In this document: positions 17,807-27,600 of the stretch, piece after piece
Layout: the number at the start of each line of letters is the position of its first letter
Numbering within the stretch: position 1 is the first letter of the stretch
Notes under the pieces: model-generated
Told to the model about the DNA's origin: nothing
The model's input: the letters and a program-made list of their open reading frames with translations, nothing else
Databases searched by the model: none
Program-made: the position numbers and the translations under genes
Assembly: GCF_020687765.1 (NCBI RefSeq)
Contig: NZ_JAJEWJ010000001.1
Span: 951,253 to 1,015,252 of the forward strand
Direction of reading: 5' to 3'
Length of the DNA stretch: 64,000 bases
From: Sphingobacterium sp. FBM7-1
Lineage (GTDB): Bacteria > Bacteroidota > Bacteroidia > Sphingobacteriales > Sphingobacteriaceae

Positions 17807-18499
17807 ATGAAAAGAAGTATTTTTTTTGCTTTTATTTTATTCTCTTTTTTCTCTTTACAGACTACTTTCGCACAATTTTCTCGTCCGATCAGTTTAGGAG
17901 CCGGCGCAGGTGGTACCATGGTATGGGCTGATTTAGGAAATACCGATACGCGATTTGCAGGTTACCTAGAAGCCGAAGGATTAATAACCCCCTTTATATC
18001 CGTCGGTGTGAAAGGTGAAAAAGGGATGCTTAGTGCTTATGGATGGAATAGCGATTTCGAAAACAGCTACCTAGCCTTGCATGCTAATGCGAAAGTCAGG
18101 CTCGGCCAGTTCTTATCGTTACCCGAAAACTACAGCTATTATACGTTGGGAGCAGGCACCTTTAGCAAGATACTCGCAAACATCTACGTAGGAGCCGGTG
18201 TTGGCGCCCTGAAAAACAACATTAACCACCGCATAGACCCTACTTATCAAGGCTCTATTGAGAGCGCGGGGGGAGAAATTTCCGACGACCTAAACGGCTA
18301 CCAACTGGCGATCCCGCTCCATATCGGCTTAGACATACCGATCGGACGAACACTCTATGGTCCACGTTGGGCTATCAACATCAATTACCAACAGTCCTTG
18401 CTTCCGAAAGACAACGTTGACGGGGTAATTAACAGCAAAATGGACCAATATTCCTACCTTTCTTTAGGCGTAAAATTAGCTTTGTTCAACCGTAATTAA
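17807..18499 (+). CDS. Outer-membrane beta-barrel protein next to gldK
   Basis: A 230-residue exported protein: signal peptide to about residue 22 (TTFAQ), then alternating beta-strand patterns rich in G, Y and N, ending in the strand SLGVKLALFNRN. This is an eight- to ten-stranded barrel type common in Bacteroidota; no specific family is recognised. It is 36 bp before gldK and on the same strand, so it may be cotranscribed and be a helper of the gliding/secretion apparatus, or simply a neighbour. Confidence 0.7.
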   Translation: MKRSIFFAFILFSFFSLQTTFAQFSRPISLGAGAGGTMVWADLGNTDTRFAGYLEAEGLITPFISVGVKGEKGMLSAYGWNSDFENSYLALHANAKVRLGQFLSLPENYSYYTLGAGTFSKILANIYVGAGVGALKNNINHRIDPTYQGSIESAGGEISDDLNGYQLAIPLHIGLDIPIGRTLYGPRWAININYQQSLLPKDNVDGVINSKMDQYSYLSLGVKLALFNRN

Positions 18500-18535
18500 C
18501 AGAAAACATCCACACAGATTATAAATGACAATATA

Positions 18536-19834
18536 ATGAATAAGAAGAATTTGAGACACAAGTTATCCAAACCTAGAACGATTATCTTCGGATTGCTAAC
18601 TTCATTGATAGTCGTCGCGGCGTGTAAATCAAACCATTTTTATAATGCTCCGAAAGTATCCGCGTTCAAAGGCGGCAAACTTCCCGCTCCTCCGGGCATG
18701 GTATATGTACCTTCTGGAACTATTCTGTATAAAAGTTCGTTGGACAGTGGAAATGTGGGTAAAAACATCAGCCTGAGCGCATTCTTTATCGATGAAACGG
18801 AAGTGACGAATAAACAATATCGGCAGTTTGTAAACTGGGTAGCAGACTCCGTTGCCGTTACCGACTACCTAAACGATGAGCAATATTTTTTAGATATCGT
18901 TGGTGAAGATGGCCAACGCCGGATAGATTGGAAACGCGTAAAGCGTGTCTCGCCCCTCTGGCGGAGTAATGATCCATCCATTCAAGAACGATTGGCACCG
19001 ATGGTCTTGATGAAAGGAGCACGTCGAGCATTGAACGAAGAGGTTGTAAAATATCGTTTCTCGTATTTGAGGGCGAACGGACAAGAGGAAACGGAGTATG
19101 TTACGGATACTGTCCCCGTGATGCCTATAGCAGATATCTGGTCAAAAGATTTCCCGAATGCACAGCTAGCCTCTATGGATGCCAATTACTTTACGCATGA
19201 GTCATTTGATTATTATCCCGTAGTGGGGGTGACTTGGAAACAAGCCCGCGCATACACCGATTGGAGAGGTAAAGAATTAATGGCCAACATTATGAAAAAT
19301 TCTTATTTGAGCGGCTACCACCTCACCTTCAGCCTGCCGACCGAAGCGCAATGGCAATATGCTGCGGAAGGAAAACTAGATCCACGGGATACGATTTCTG
19401 GAACACGGCTAACCATTGATGGCAAAGAAGGTAAAAAGAAACTGGCGGTTAATTACAAACAAGGAGAAGGTACCTATTCACAAGATGGCGCTACCTTTAC
19501 GGTCCCTGCGAAATCGTATACCCCTAATGCTTTCGGTATTTATAACATGGCGGGAAACGTCTCGGAATGGACGCTTGACGCTTACAGCCCCTCCGCCATT
19601 GCTTTCGTAAATGACCTAAATCCCGTTCTATTATACGATGCGCGCGATAGCGATAGCGATGCGCTAAAACGTAAAGTAGTGCGCGGTGGTTCTTGGAAAG
19701 ACAACGGTGAGCAGTTAAACAGCGAAACTCGAAACTATGTTGTGGAGTATGAACCACACTCCTATATCGGTTTCCGCTGCGTCATGTCTGCTTTTGAGAT
19801 GCCTACCGACCAAAGTAAAACAAGGAGATATTAG
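18536..19834 (+). CDS. gldK: GldK/PorK type IX secretion lipoprotein
   Basis: A 432-residue lipoprotein with lipobox VVAAC after a long N-terminal leader (Cys at about residue 30). It carries the formylglycine-generating-enzyme-like fold: PPGMVYVPSGT, FFIDETEVTNKQYRQFV, VVGVTWKQARAYTDWRGKEL, LPTEAQWQYAAEG, NAFGIYNMAGNVSEWTLD, VVRGGSWKD and SYIGFRC. With a gldN downstream this is GldK, which with GldN forms the periplasmic/outer-membrane ring of the T9SS and gliding machine. The active Cys of true formylglycine enzymes is not needed in this role. gldN follows 41 bp later. Confidence 0.92.
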   Translation: MNKKNLRHKLSKPRTIIFGLLTSLIVVAACKSNHFYNAPKVSAFKGGKLPAPPGMVYVPSGTILYKSSLDSGNVGKNISLSAFFIDETEVTNKQYRQFVNWVADSVAVTDYLNDEQYFLDIVGEDGQRRIDWKRVKRVSPLWRSNDPSIQERLAPMVLMKGARRALNEEVVKYRFSYLRANGQEETEYVTDTVPVMPIADIWSKDFPNAQLASMDANYFTHESFDYYPVVGVTWKQARAYTDWRGKELMANIMKNSYLSGYHLTFSLPTEAQWQYAAEGKLDPRDTISGTRLTIDGKEGKKKLAVNYKQGEGTYSQDGATFTVPAKSYTPNAFGIYNMAGNVSEWTLDAYSPSAIAFVNDLNPVLLYDARDSDSDALKRKVVRGGSWKDNGEQLNSETRNYVVEYEPHSYIGFRCVMSAFEMPTDQSKTRRY

Positions 19835-19875
19835 TCAAAGAGTGAATAGGATTTAGAAATATAAAATTAGGAGAG

Positions 19876-20964
19876 ATGAAAGCATTGATCACCATCGCTT
19901 TAATCGGTGGATTTAACTATACGATAGCACAACAACTGGTCGATATTCAACCGCAACAAGACACGACCGTGTTTGATACACTTACACAAGATGTTCTGCT
20001 GGACAACGGACAGCAGAATGCATTGTACGACACGGGCAATCAAGAGATATTGACCGATACCATACCGGTAACGGACGGTTTCTATCAGGCGAACAACTTG
20101 GAAGATGCCGTTCCATTTGCCTACCCAAAAGTAAATATGAAAAATATCCGTTTTTACAAACGGGTATGGCGAGACATCGATTTGTCCAATGAAGAGAATT
20201 ATATTTACGCCATTCCGGGGGCTTCGCTCATAGAAGCCATTATGCAGGGGATAAACGAAGGCAAATTAACGCCCTACAGCCCAGAAGATGATACATTTAA
20301 AACAAAAATGACCGCTAGCCAAGGTGTGGCACAGTTTGCCGACAGTGTGTTGGTCCCTATTTTTGACGAAGAAGGAAACCAGATTGATGCACAGATGACC
20401 TTAAATGAGTTTAATCCACAACGCGTGACGAAGTTTCGGATCAAAGAGGATATATTCTTTGACAAACAACGGGGCCGTTTGGAAACACGCATCATCGGCG
20501 TAGCCCCCTTGATGGACATCTCTACGTCGGCCGAATTAGCCGAGGCAGTAGGTTCAACACCGGCATTTTGGTTGTATTTTCCCCAACTCCGTTACACACT
20601 GGTTAAGGTAGACGTTTCTGACCCGGATAGAGGACTGTATGATATGAGTATGGATGACTTGTTCGTTCAACGGAAGTTCGCCAGCACGATTATCCGCGAG
20701 TCTTCCCCTAGCGCGATGCGTCAAGAAGCCCAATATGCAGAGAATGTCTTGGAACAAAGACAAGAAGCGCAACAAATTGAGGATAAACTGGAAGCCTACA
20801 AAGAACGCCTCTGGTCAGCACCAAAAGGTGTTAATCCCGAAGAGCTAGAGAATTATCAGCCGTCCGCGCAAAAACAAAATAACCAGCCATCTACAGAGGA
20901 CACCTCCACGACAACGGATACGATGGAGGAAGACCCGACATCGGAAACAGAAGAATTGGAATAA
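19876..20964 (+). CDS. gldN: GldN/PorN type IX secretion protein
   Basis: A 362-residue periplasmic protein. ATG 19876 has a GGAGAG ribosome-binding sequence and a short signal peptide (MKALITIALIGGFNYTIAQQ). The GldN core is at about 90-275: RFYKRVWRDIDLSNEENY, EGKLTPY, FNPQRVTKFRIKEDIFFDKQRGR, RIIGVAPLMDI and FWLYFPQLR. It partners GldK in the ring complex. A low-complexity Q/T/E-rich tail of about 60 residues ends the protein. The gene converges on gldM, with a shared hairpin terminator between them. Confidence 0.93.
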   Translation: MKALITIALIGGFNYTIAQQLVDIQPQQDTTVFDTLTQDVLLDNGQQNALYDTGNQEILTDTIPVTDGFYQANNLEDAVPFAYPKVNMKNIRFYKRVWRDIDLSNEENYIYAIPGASLIEAIMQGINEGKLTPYSPEDDTFKTKMTASQGVAQFADSVLVPIFDEEGNQIDAQMTLNEFNPQRVTKFRIKEDIFFDKQRGRLETRIIGVAPLMDISTSAELAEAVGSTPAFWLYFPQLRYTLVKVDVSDPDRGLYDMSMDDLFVQRKFASTIIRESSPSAMRQEAQYAENVLEQRQEAQQIEDKLEAYKERLWSAPKGVNPEELENYQPSAQKQNNQPSTEDTSTTTDTMEEDPTSETEELE

Positions 20965-20992
20965 TTGGAGCTATGCATTTACGCATACCTAT

Positions 20993-21028
20993 AAAAAATG
21001 CCACTCGAAAAAGGAGTGGCATTTTTAT
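20993..21028. terminator. Bidirectional terminator between gldN and gldM
   Basis: The stem ATGCCACTC (20998-21006) pairs with GAGTGGCAT (21014-21022) around a 7-base loop, with A-run upstream and T-run downstream, so it can serve both convergent genes. Confidence 0.85.
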
Positions 21029-21049
21029 TTTTATAGATCGGACAACTTA

Positions 21050-22588
21050 TTAGTTAGCGGTTAGTGCAACCGCATTTAACTGTCTGGGCGAACCATCCGG
21101 ACCGACCGCTATAATATTATCAAATATCACCCGTGTACCTGGGCCTATACCATTTAACGCCGATTTCATACTGGAACTCAACGTACCTCCATTCGTAGAA
21201 AGCACGATCGCATCCGCGCGTGGTTTGGCGATAATCATACTGAATTTGGTGACCTTGAATTTGGCGTCAAAGTCAAAGTTATCCAATGTAGCAAATAAAG
21301 CATTCTGCGCTTTAAGCGCCACGGTTGCCATTGTACCACCTGTTTTTCCCGCGAATTTGGCAATCGGATCCGGTATCCGTTTCACCCTAAATTCCGTTGT
21401 ACTCAATGTCTGGGTTTTGCCCGGTGCTACTTCTGCGGATACGGATATACGCGCCGTTCCCGGAGAACTTACCGTCACGTTATATTTTCCGCCCGATCCC
21501 GCAATGCGTCCGCCTCCCCCGTTCATACTGACGTTGATCTTATTCGTCGGTGTACCCGGTGCGGAAACAGAAATCGGATTATTGACCCCGATATAAAGCA
21601 CATTCATTTTGTCCGGCGAAACCACCGCCGATGGACGCGCCACCTGATAGGTCTGCTCCGGCGTACGGTATTCCTTGATGGTTCCGTCCGTTTGCTTTAC
21701 TTGAATGGTTCCCGACCAAGTGAAAATCCCCTCTTGGTTGGTAGGGACGGTATAAACTCCCTTTCCATCCACGACCTGCAGCGCCGTCCCGTTGACACTA
21801 ATAACGGGTTCCGACTTAGAATCTGAAGCTGTTAAGAACACTTCTGCCGTGTATGGCTGCCCTTGTACAAGATAAGATGTAGGGGCTACCGCTACCGCTG
21901 CAAATTTATCCAAGTTCACCACCGCCTGATCCATCTTACCTAAAATAAGCTTCACGACATCCGATTCGGCGTTTTGCGCGTCGACTTGGATCTTCGTAAG
22001 CGTGGTCATAGCAGCAGTCAGGGGGGTGCCACTGCCGAAGTTGATATCCTCCCATTTTCGTTTGCCGTTAGCGGCCTTCTCTGGATCTTTCGCTTCCAAA
22101 GAGAATGAAACCGATTTACGGTCGTCTTCACTTAGCAACGACAATAACTTCTCACGGGTGTCGTTTATTTTATCTTTTAATGCGGCACCTCTTTTCCCAT
22201 TAATCATCAGATGCGGAGCAATGTCTGCATTTTCCCGGCGCACCAAGTCACCAGTATCTTCATCATATCCTCCACCCTGTTTCTCGAACTCCTGTTTCAA
22301 TTCATTAATGTAGGTCTCCAATTCCTCCACCACTGCACTTGCTTGTTTGGCCTGTTCGTAGATGGGCTTGGCCCGTTCTGGTTCTTCTTTCAATTTTGTC
22401 TGCTCAAATGCAGCAAACAACTGTTCGACAGAATTGTCGACATTGGTTTTAGATGCTTCCAGACTGTCGTTGATATTTTTAAAAGCATCTAATATGGAGT
22501 TTGGTACATTCAATGCGAGTAAGGCTAGCAATACCAAATATAGGATATTGATCATGCGTTGCCTTGGCGTCTCTCTTCCGTAAGCCAT
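21050..22588 (-). CDS. gldM: GldM/PorM type IX secretion motor subunit
   Basis: A 512-residue protein with the diagnostic GldM start MAYGRETPRQRMINILYLVLLALLALN, in which residues 14-30 form the single inner-membrane helix. After it come a helical periplasmic region (to about 215) and repeated Ig-like domains (PTSYLVQGQPYTAEVFL onwards), ending in QLNAVALTAN. GldM spans the periplasm from the GldL motor to the GldKN ring. It follows gldL by 42 bp on the minus strand and converges on gldN. Confidence 0.95.
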   Translation of the reverse strand: MAYGRETPRQRMINILYLVLLALLALNVPNSILDAFKNINDSLEASKTNVDNSVEQLFAAFEQTKLKEEPERAKPIYEQAKQASAVVEELETYINELKQEFEKQGGGYDEDTGDLVRRENADIAPHLMINGKRGAALKDKINDTREKLLSLLSEDDRKSVSFSLEAKDPEKAANGKRKWEDINFGSGTPLTAAMTTLTKIQVDAQNAESDVVKLILGKMDQAVVNLDKFAAVAVAPTSYLVQGQPYTAEVFLTASDSKSEPVISVNGTALQVVDGKGVYTVPTNQEGIFTWSGTIQVKQTDGTIKEYRTPEQTYQVARPSAVVSPDKMNVLYIGVNNPISVSAPGTPTNKINVSMNGGGGRIAGSGGKYNVTVSSPGTARISVSAEVAPGKTQTLSTTEFRVKRIPDPIAKFAGKTGGTMATVALKAQNALFATLDNFDFDAKFKVTKFSMIIAKPRADAIVLSTNGGTLSSSMKSALNGIGPGTRVIFDNIIAVGPDGSPRQLNAVALTAN

Positions 22589-22630
22589 TCTTTTCCTTTT
22601 TAGTTATAAAATGATGTTCATCCGAATAAA

Positions 22631-23446
22631 TTACACCCGTGGCTGGTTCATGGCCGTCAACATGCCGCCATATACCGTATTCAGGGCCGACAGATTTTTC
22701 GCCAACTTATTCACTTCCTCCTTAAATGCCTTCGAATCATCGAGGGATTCATTGAAGTTTTTCATGGTATGACTTAAGCTCTCGTAGAATTGATTCATAG
22801 ACTGTAGGTGGGAAGCAGAATCTCGCAATTCGAGTTCGTACATCTGATTCAATGATTTCAGGTTAGTGGTTAGGTTTTCTACTTGCTGGTGGTAACCCGC
22901 TGTATCCGCGTTGGTATTGGACATGGCGACCAGATTTGCCGATGCTTTTTCAAAGGCGAGACTCAGGTTGTCAAACTTAGAGCTTGCCTGTTTCAATTTT
23001 TCTGTAAATTCCGTAGCAGCAAACGAGACATCCGATATTTGGTTGATCGCTGAAACTTTGTCGCCGAAATCCCGTAGGCCTCTTCCCAGATTTTCAATCA
23101 ATGCAGGCTCTATCTGTGCATCCGCAAACATCTTATCTAATTTTTCGGTGGCCGACGGACTAACAGGTTGAGGACTGACCGCAACCGATCGCTGGGGCAA
23201 TTCGCCGCGATAGTTTTCGTCTAATTCGGGGTATACGCGCTCCCAAGCCGGCTCTTTAGGCGGGGGATTGAATCCCATTAAGAAAAACAAAAAGGCTTCA
23301 ACGGCTAAACCGATACCGATCATATAGTTGGCGAATGATCCTCCGATATACAATATTTTAAAGAGGACCCCAATAATAACGATACTAGCTCCCCAAGAGA
23401 TAGCAACGTGTAACCATCTTGAATTGTCTTTTTTACTTACGTTCAT
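22631..23446 (-). CDS. gldL: GldL/PorL type IX secretion proton motor protein
   Basis: A 271-residue protein with two membrane helices in its first 60 residues (ISWGASIVIIGVLFKIL and YMIGIGLAVEAFLFFLMGF) and the conserved loop GFNPPPKEPAWERVYPEL. The C-terminal ~170 residues are cytoplasmic coiled coil. A Glu in helix 2 (VEAF) is the residue type linked to proton coupling in this family. With GldM it forms the inner-membrane motor that drives the T9SS and gliding. It is codirectional with tsaD, with a 140-bp gap. Confidence 0.94.
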   Translation of the reverse strand: MNVSKKDNSRWLHVAISWGASIVIIGVLFKILYIGGSFANYMIGIGLAVEAFLFFLMGFNPPPKEPAWERVYPELDENYRGELPQRSVAVSPQPVSPSATEKLDKMFADAQIEPALIENLGRGLRDFGDKVSAINQISDVSFAATEFTEKLKQASSKFDNLSLAFEKASANLVAMSNTNADTAGYHQQVENLTTNLKSLNQMYELELRDSASHLQSMNQFYESLSHTMKNFNESLDDSKAFKEEVNKLAKNLSALNTVYGGMLTAMNQPRV

Positions 23447-23586
23447 ATGATATTAATTTTAGTAGCACTTTGTTTGATTCAATATTGATCTATTGAAACG
23501 ATGCAAGTACTAGCAATAAAAATACCACAATTGGGAAAGTAGTTGTTAAAATGATAACAATAGGAAGAAGGTAACGCGCCTTTTGA

Positions 23587-24588
23587 CTACATGTGCATCC
23601 GCGCCAAAGGAGCCACATCTTGCCCGACAAATTCTTTTCGCAAGTATTTATGGTAACCAGCGATCGCAATCATAGCAGCGTTATCGGTACAGTATTCAAA
23701 TTTGGGAATGAACACGTTCCAACCATACTGACTGCCCATCGTTAATAAACCTTGTCGTAAGCCCGAGTTGGCCGATACACCGCCCGCAATTGCTACATTC
23801 CGTACACCGGTTTGCTTAGCTGCTTTCTGGAGTTTGTTTAAGAGAATAGAAACAATACGTTGTTGCACCGAAGCACATATGTCGGCCATATGCTCCTTCA
23901 AAAAATCTGGGTTCTTCTTTTCTTCGGCTTGCACTAAGTATAAAATAGCCGTCTTAAGTCCAGAAAAACTGAAGTTCAATTCGGGAATCTGTGGCTCTGG
24001 CAATGTATAAGCTTTTGGATCCCCTTCCTGCGCATATTTATCAATTAACGGCCCGCCAGGATAGGGTAAGTGAAGAATTTTAGCGGTTTTATCAAAAGCT
24101 TCGCCAGCAGCGTCATCCAGCGTCTGGCCGAGCAACTCCATATCGAAATAATCTTTTACGAGCACAATCTGTGTATGTCCGCCCGATACCGTTAGACACA
24201 AGAATGGAAAACTGGGTTTTGGATCTTCTATAAAATGGGCAAGAATATGGGCTTGCATATGATTAACTTCGATCAGTGGAATCTGCCGGGCTAAGGCAAA
24301 AGATTTGGCAAAGGAGGTACCCACCAAAAGAGCGCCTAAAAGTCCTGGACCGCGCGTAAAAGCTACCGCTTCCACATCATTTTTATGTATTTTTGCCTGT
24401 TGAATGGCTTCATCCACTGTGGGAATAATATGCAGCTGATGCGCACGCGATGCTAATTCGGGTACAACCCCTCCATATTTTGCATGAATCGCTTGACTAG
24501 CAATAATATTTGATTTAATTTCACCGTCTATACAGATAGCGGCAGAAGTTTCATCACAGGAAGACTCGATAGCGAGGATAATAGCCAT
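23587..24588 (-). CDS. tsaD: tRNA N6-adenosine threonylcarbamoyltransferase TsaD
   Basis: A 333-residue Kae1/TsaD family protein, full length. Motifs seen: ILAIESSCDETS at the N-terminus, the metal-binding H-x-x-x-H in VNHMQAHILAHF, LCLTVSGGHTQIV, GEAFDKTAKILHLPYPGGP and AIAGGVSANSGLR, with CTDNAAMIA near the end. It transfers threonylcarbamoyl to A37 of ANN-decoding tRNAs, with TsaB/TsaE. It is divergent from the tamB-like gene, an arrangement I recall as common in Bacteroidota. Confidence 0.96.
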   Translation of the reverse strand: MAIILAIESSCDETSAAICIDGEIKSNIIASQAIHAKYGGVVPELASRAHQLHIIPTVDEAIQQAKIHKNDVEAVAFTRGPGLLGALLVGTSFAKSFALARQIPLIEVNHMQAHILAHFIEDPKPSFPFLCLTVSGGHTQIVLVKDYFDMELLGQTLDDAAGEAFDKTAKILHLPYPGGPLIDKYAQEGDPKAYTLPEPQIPELNFSFSGLKTAILYLVQAEEKKNPDFLKEHMADICASVQQRIVSILLNKLQKAAKQTGVRNVAIAGGVSANSGLRQGLLTMGSQYGWNVFIPKFEYCTDNAAMIAIAGYHKYLRKEFVGQDVAPLARMHM

Positions 24589-24665
24589 TGCACAATGTTT
24601 AAATAGAATACAAAAATATCAAAAAAATACTTAAAATAACGTGGATTACCCTGCTTAGCATCGTC

Positions 24666-27600
24666 TTGCTAACGGTAGCGGGTATTTTTTTGTTGCGTTA
24701 TCCGACGGTACAGACCTACCTCAGTCAAAAAGTGGCCAACTACCTAAGTGAAGAACTCCAGGCCGATATCTCGTTAGAAAAAGTATATTTTAAACCGTTC
24801 CGTTCGTTGGAGTTACATAACTTTTTTATCAACGATCGGCAGGGTAACCGCATGCTATCGGCTAAAAGTGCCACCGCCCGCATTTCCTTAATAAAAATAT
24901 GGAACAAGCAAATTGCTGTTCAACAGCTTACCTTAGACAGTGCGACGATTCATTACGAAATATACAAAGACAGTACAAATTTCAGTTTTCTGCTTGATTA
25001 CTTTTCCCCTAAGAAGGAAGAAAAAAAAGAGGAAACAACCAACCTACAACTGGACTTGCAACGGGTAACCTTGCATAACAACGGTTTCCGGTTGACCGAT
25101 CACCGCTTTAAACACCATAACCGAGGCGTGGATTTCAGTGATTTAGACTTGACGGCGATTTCCGGCGATTTCAAAGCGATTCGTTACAGCGACAGCACGG
25201 TGCAAGCCGATGTACGACACCTCACGTTCAAAGAAAAAAGCGGTCTCTACCTGCAGGAATTCAGCGCCAAATCTTATGTATCCAATACCACCATGGAATT
25301 TACCGATCTGGTCCTGCATACCAATCGGTCAAGCGTAGGGAATTATCTCGCTTTCCATTACGATCGCTTTGCGGACTTCTCCGACTTTATAAAAAAAGTA
25401 CGGTTGGAAGGTAACCTTCATCAGGCTTACGTGGACTCCCGCGACATTGAGTTTTTTGCTCCGGCGATGGCTGGCGTACGTTTCAAAACGGATATTATAC
25501 AGGCATCTGTAACGGGCACCGTTGAGCATCTCCAGGCGCGCGACGTCTACCTGAAAACCGCAACACAAACCAGTTTACGGGGTAATTTTAGCATAGACGG
25601 TTTACCCAGGATTGAACAAACAACGTTCGATTTTTCCTTAACGGATTTACAAACCTCCGCGAAAGATGTGGAAGCGCTTGTACCCGCCTTATCGAATCAG
25701 GTGAGCTTTTCACTTCCCGATCAACTTCATCGCCTAGAAACGATATCCTATCAAGGGGAGCTTCATGGCTTCTATCATCTCTTTGATGTGGACGGCACCA
25801 TAAACACCGTACTGGGATCGCTGTCCACCGAAAGTAAAATTCACATAAAGCCCACTTTACAGTATGCCGGCAAAGTCCAGTCCACGTCCTTTGATCTGGG
25901 AGCGTTTATACACGTGGACGAAATAGGCACAACGGGCGTTGATCTGCAATTCGATGGGCAGGGAGGTGACGCAAAATCCGTACATTTAAGTACGCAGGGC
26001 CAATTATCCCATTTAATTTTCAAAAATCATGCTTATCGCCACGTCGATTTTGAAGGCGAGATGGTAGACCATATTTTGTTCGCTAGCGGCGAAATTGATG
26101 ATAAAGATGCAGCACTGGCCTTTAATGGTGAAATAAATTGGCGAGACACGATTCCAAAATACAGCTTGAACGCGACCTTGGATCATCTTGATCTAAAAAG
26201 ACTTAACCTTTACGACAGGGATAGTGTGGTGGTCAGCCAATCGAACCTGCAGGCAGAAATGCACGGAAGCTCCCTCAACTCGCTGAATGGTCAGCTTACG
26301 TCAGACCATCTGCAATTTCGAACGAGTCGCGGCGAGTTTGTGATGAACTATTTGGATTTCGAGTCGGAAGGTGACGAACAGTCCAAACAATTAACCTTAA
26401 AATCGGATGTATTGGACGGTGTTATGTCGGGCCAGATCGATTTGTCGAGCATAGGCGCTTACTTCCGATCGCTTGCCATGCGCTACGCCCCTGCAATCAA
26501 TCTGGAGCAAAGTCCCTACAATCCGCAGAATTTTGATCTACATATCGATGTGAAGTCTTTTGCTCCCTTGTCAGCACTTTTCGACCCCAATTTAGCCTTA
26601 GATGATGGCGCACGGCTACGAGCAAGGTTCTCTTCCGATAACTACACGGCTAATTTCGACGCTTTTAGTCCGATAGTGACGTACAAGGGCATGAAAATCA
26701 CGAACCTTGTACTCACGGAAAATGCGGACGATCGGGCATTTTCGTTAGACATCCGAGCGGATCGTTTTAGCTTTTCAGACTCGGCTTACGTAGACCAAAT
26801 CGCCATCAAGAACGTACTGGCCAACGACAGCTTGAATTTCCAGATATCGTTGTCGGAAACTAATCGACCGAACTATCTTAAATTAAACGGCAACATTCAT
26901 TTCGCACACAATCAACCGGCTAACATTCGGTTTGATCAATCGGAGATCGTATTAAATAAAGAGGCCTGGGAAGTAAATCAGGAAGCAGACCTACGGATTT
27001 CAAAAGGTAAGCTATACCTTCACAACCTCCATATTACTCGAGATCGGCAACAAGTTAGCTTAAATGGCATCCTTTCCAACGAAAATGATAAACTCCATGT
27101 CGCGTTTAAAGACTTCAGCCTTACTTCCTTGTCGGGCATTACGCGACCACTGGGCATAGATTTACTCGGTCAACTGAGTGGAGAAGTTCAAATTCATTCG
27201 GCGTTCGGGTCGCCTATGCTATCGGCAAATATCTCCACCACACCGATCATTTACAACAGTCTTCCGATCGGAAACCTGGAAGTGAACGCAGATTTTGACC
27301 CACAGACAGGACTGGTACAACTAAACTCTAAATTGCTGGATGTCGACGGGGATGGTATTACGCTAAGTGGCTCGTATGATTTACACGCAGAAGATGATGC
27401 CCTCGATTTAAAAGGAAGCGTCAGCCAGATGGATCTGGGGGTCGTCCAACCTTTTCTCCGAACACTTGTCTCCAATGTATATGGTACAATGAGTGGCGAT
27501 GTGACAATACGCGGCACTATTTCTCGGCCCAGAATTAGCGGAACAGCCCATATTAAGGAAGCCGCATTTTTGGTCAATTATTTACAGACGCGGTATCATA

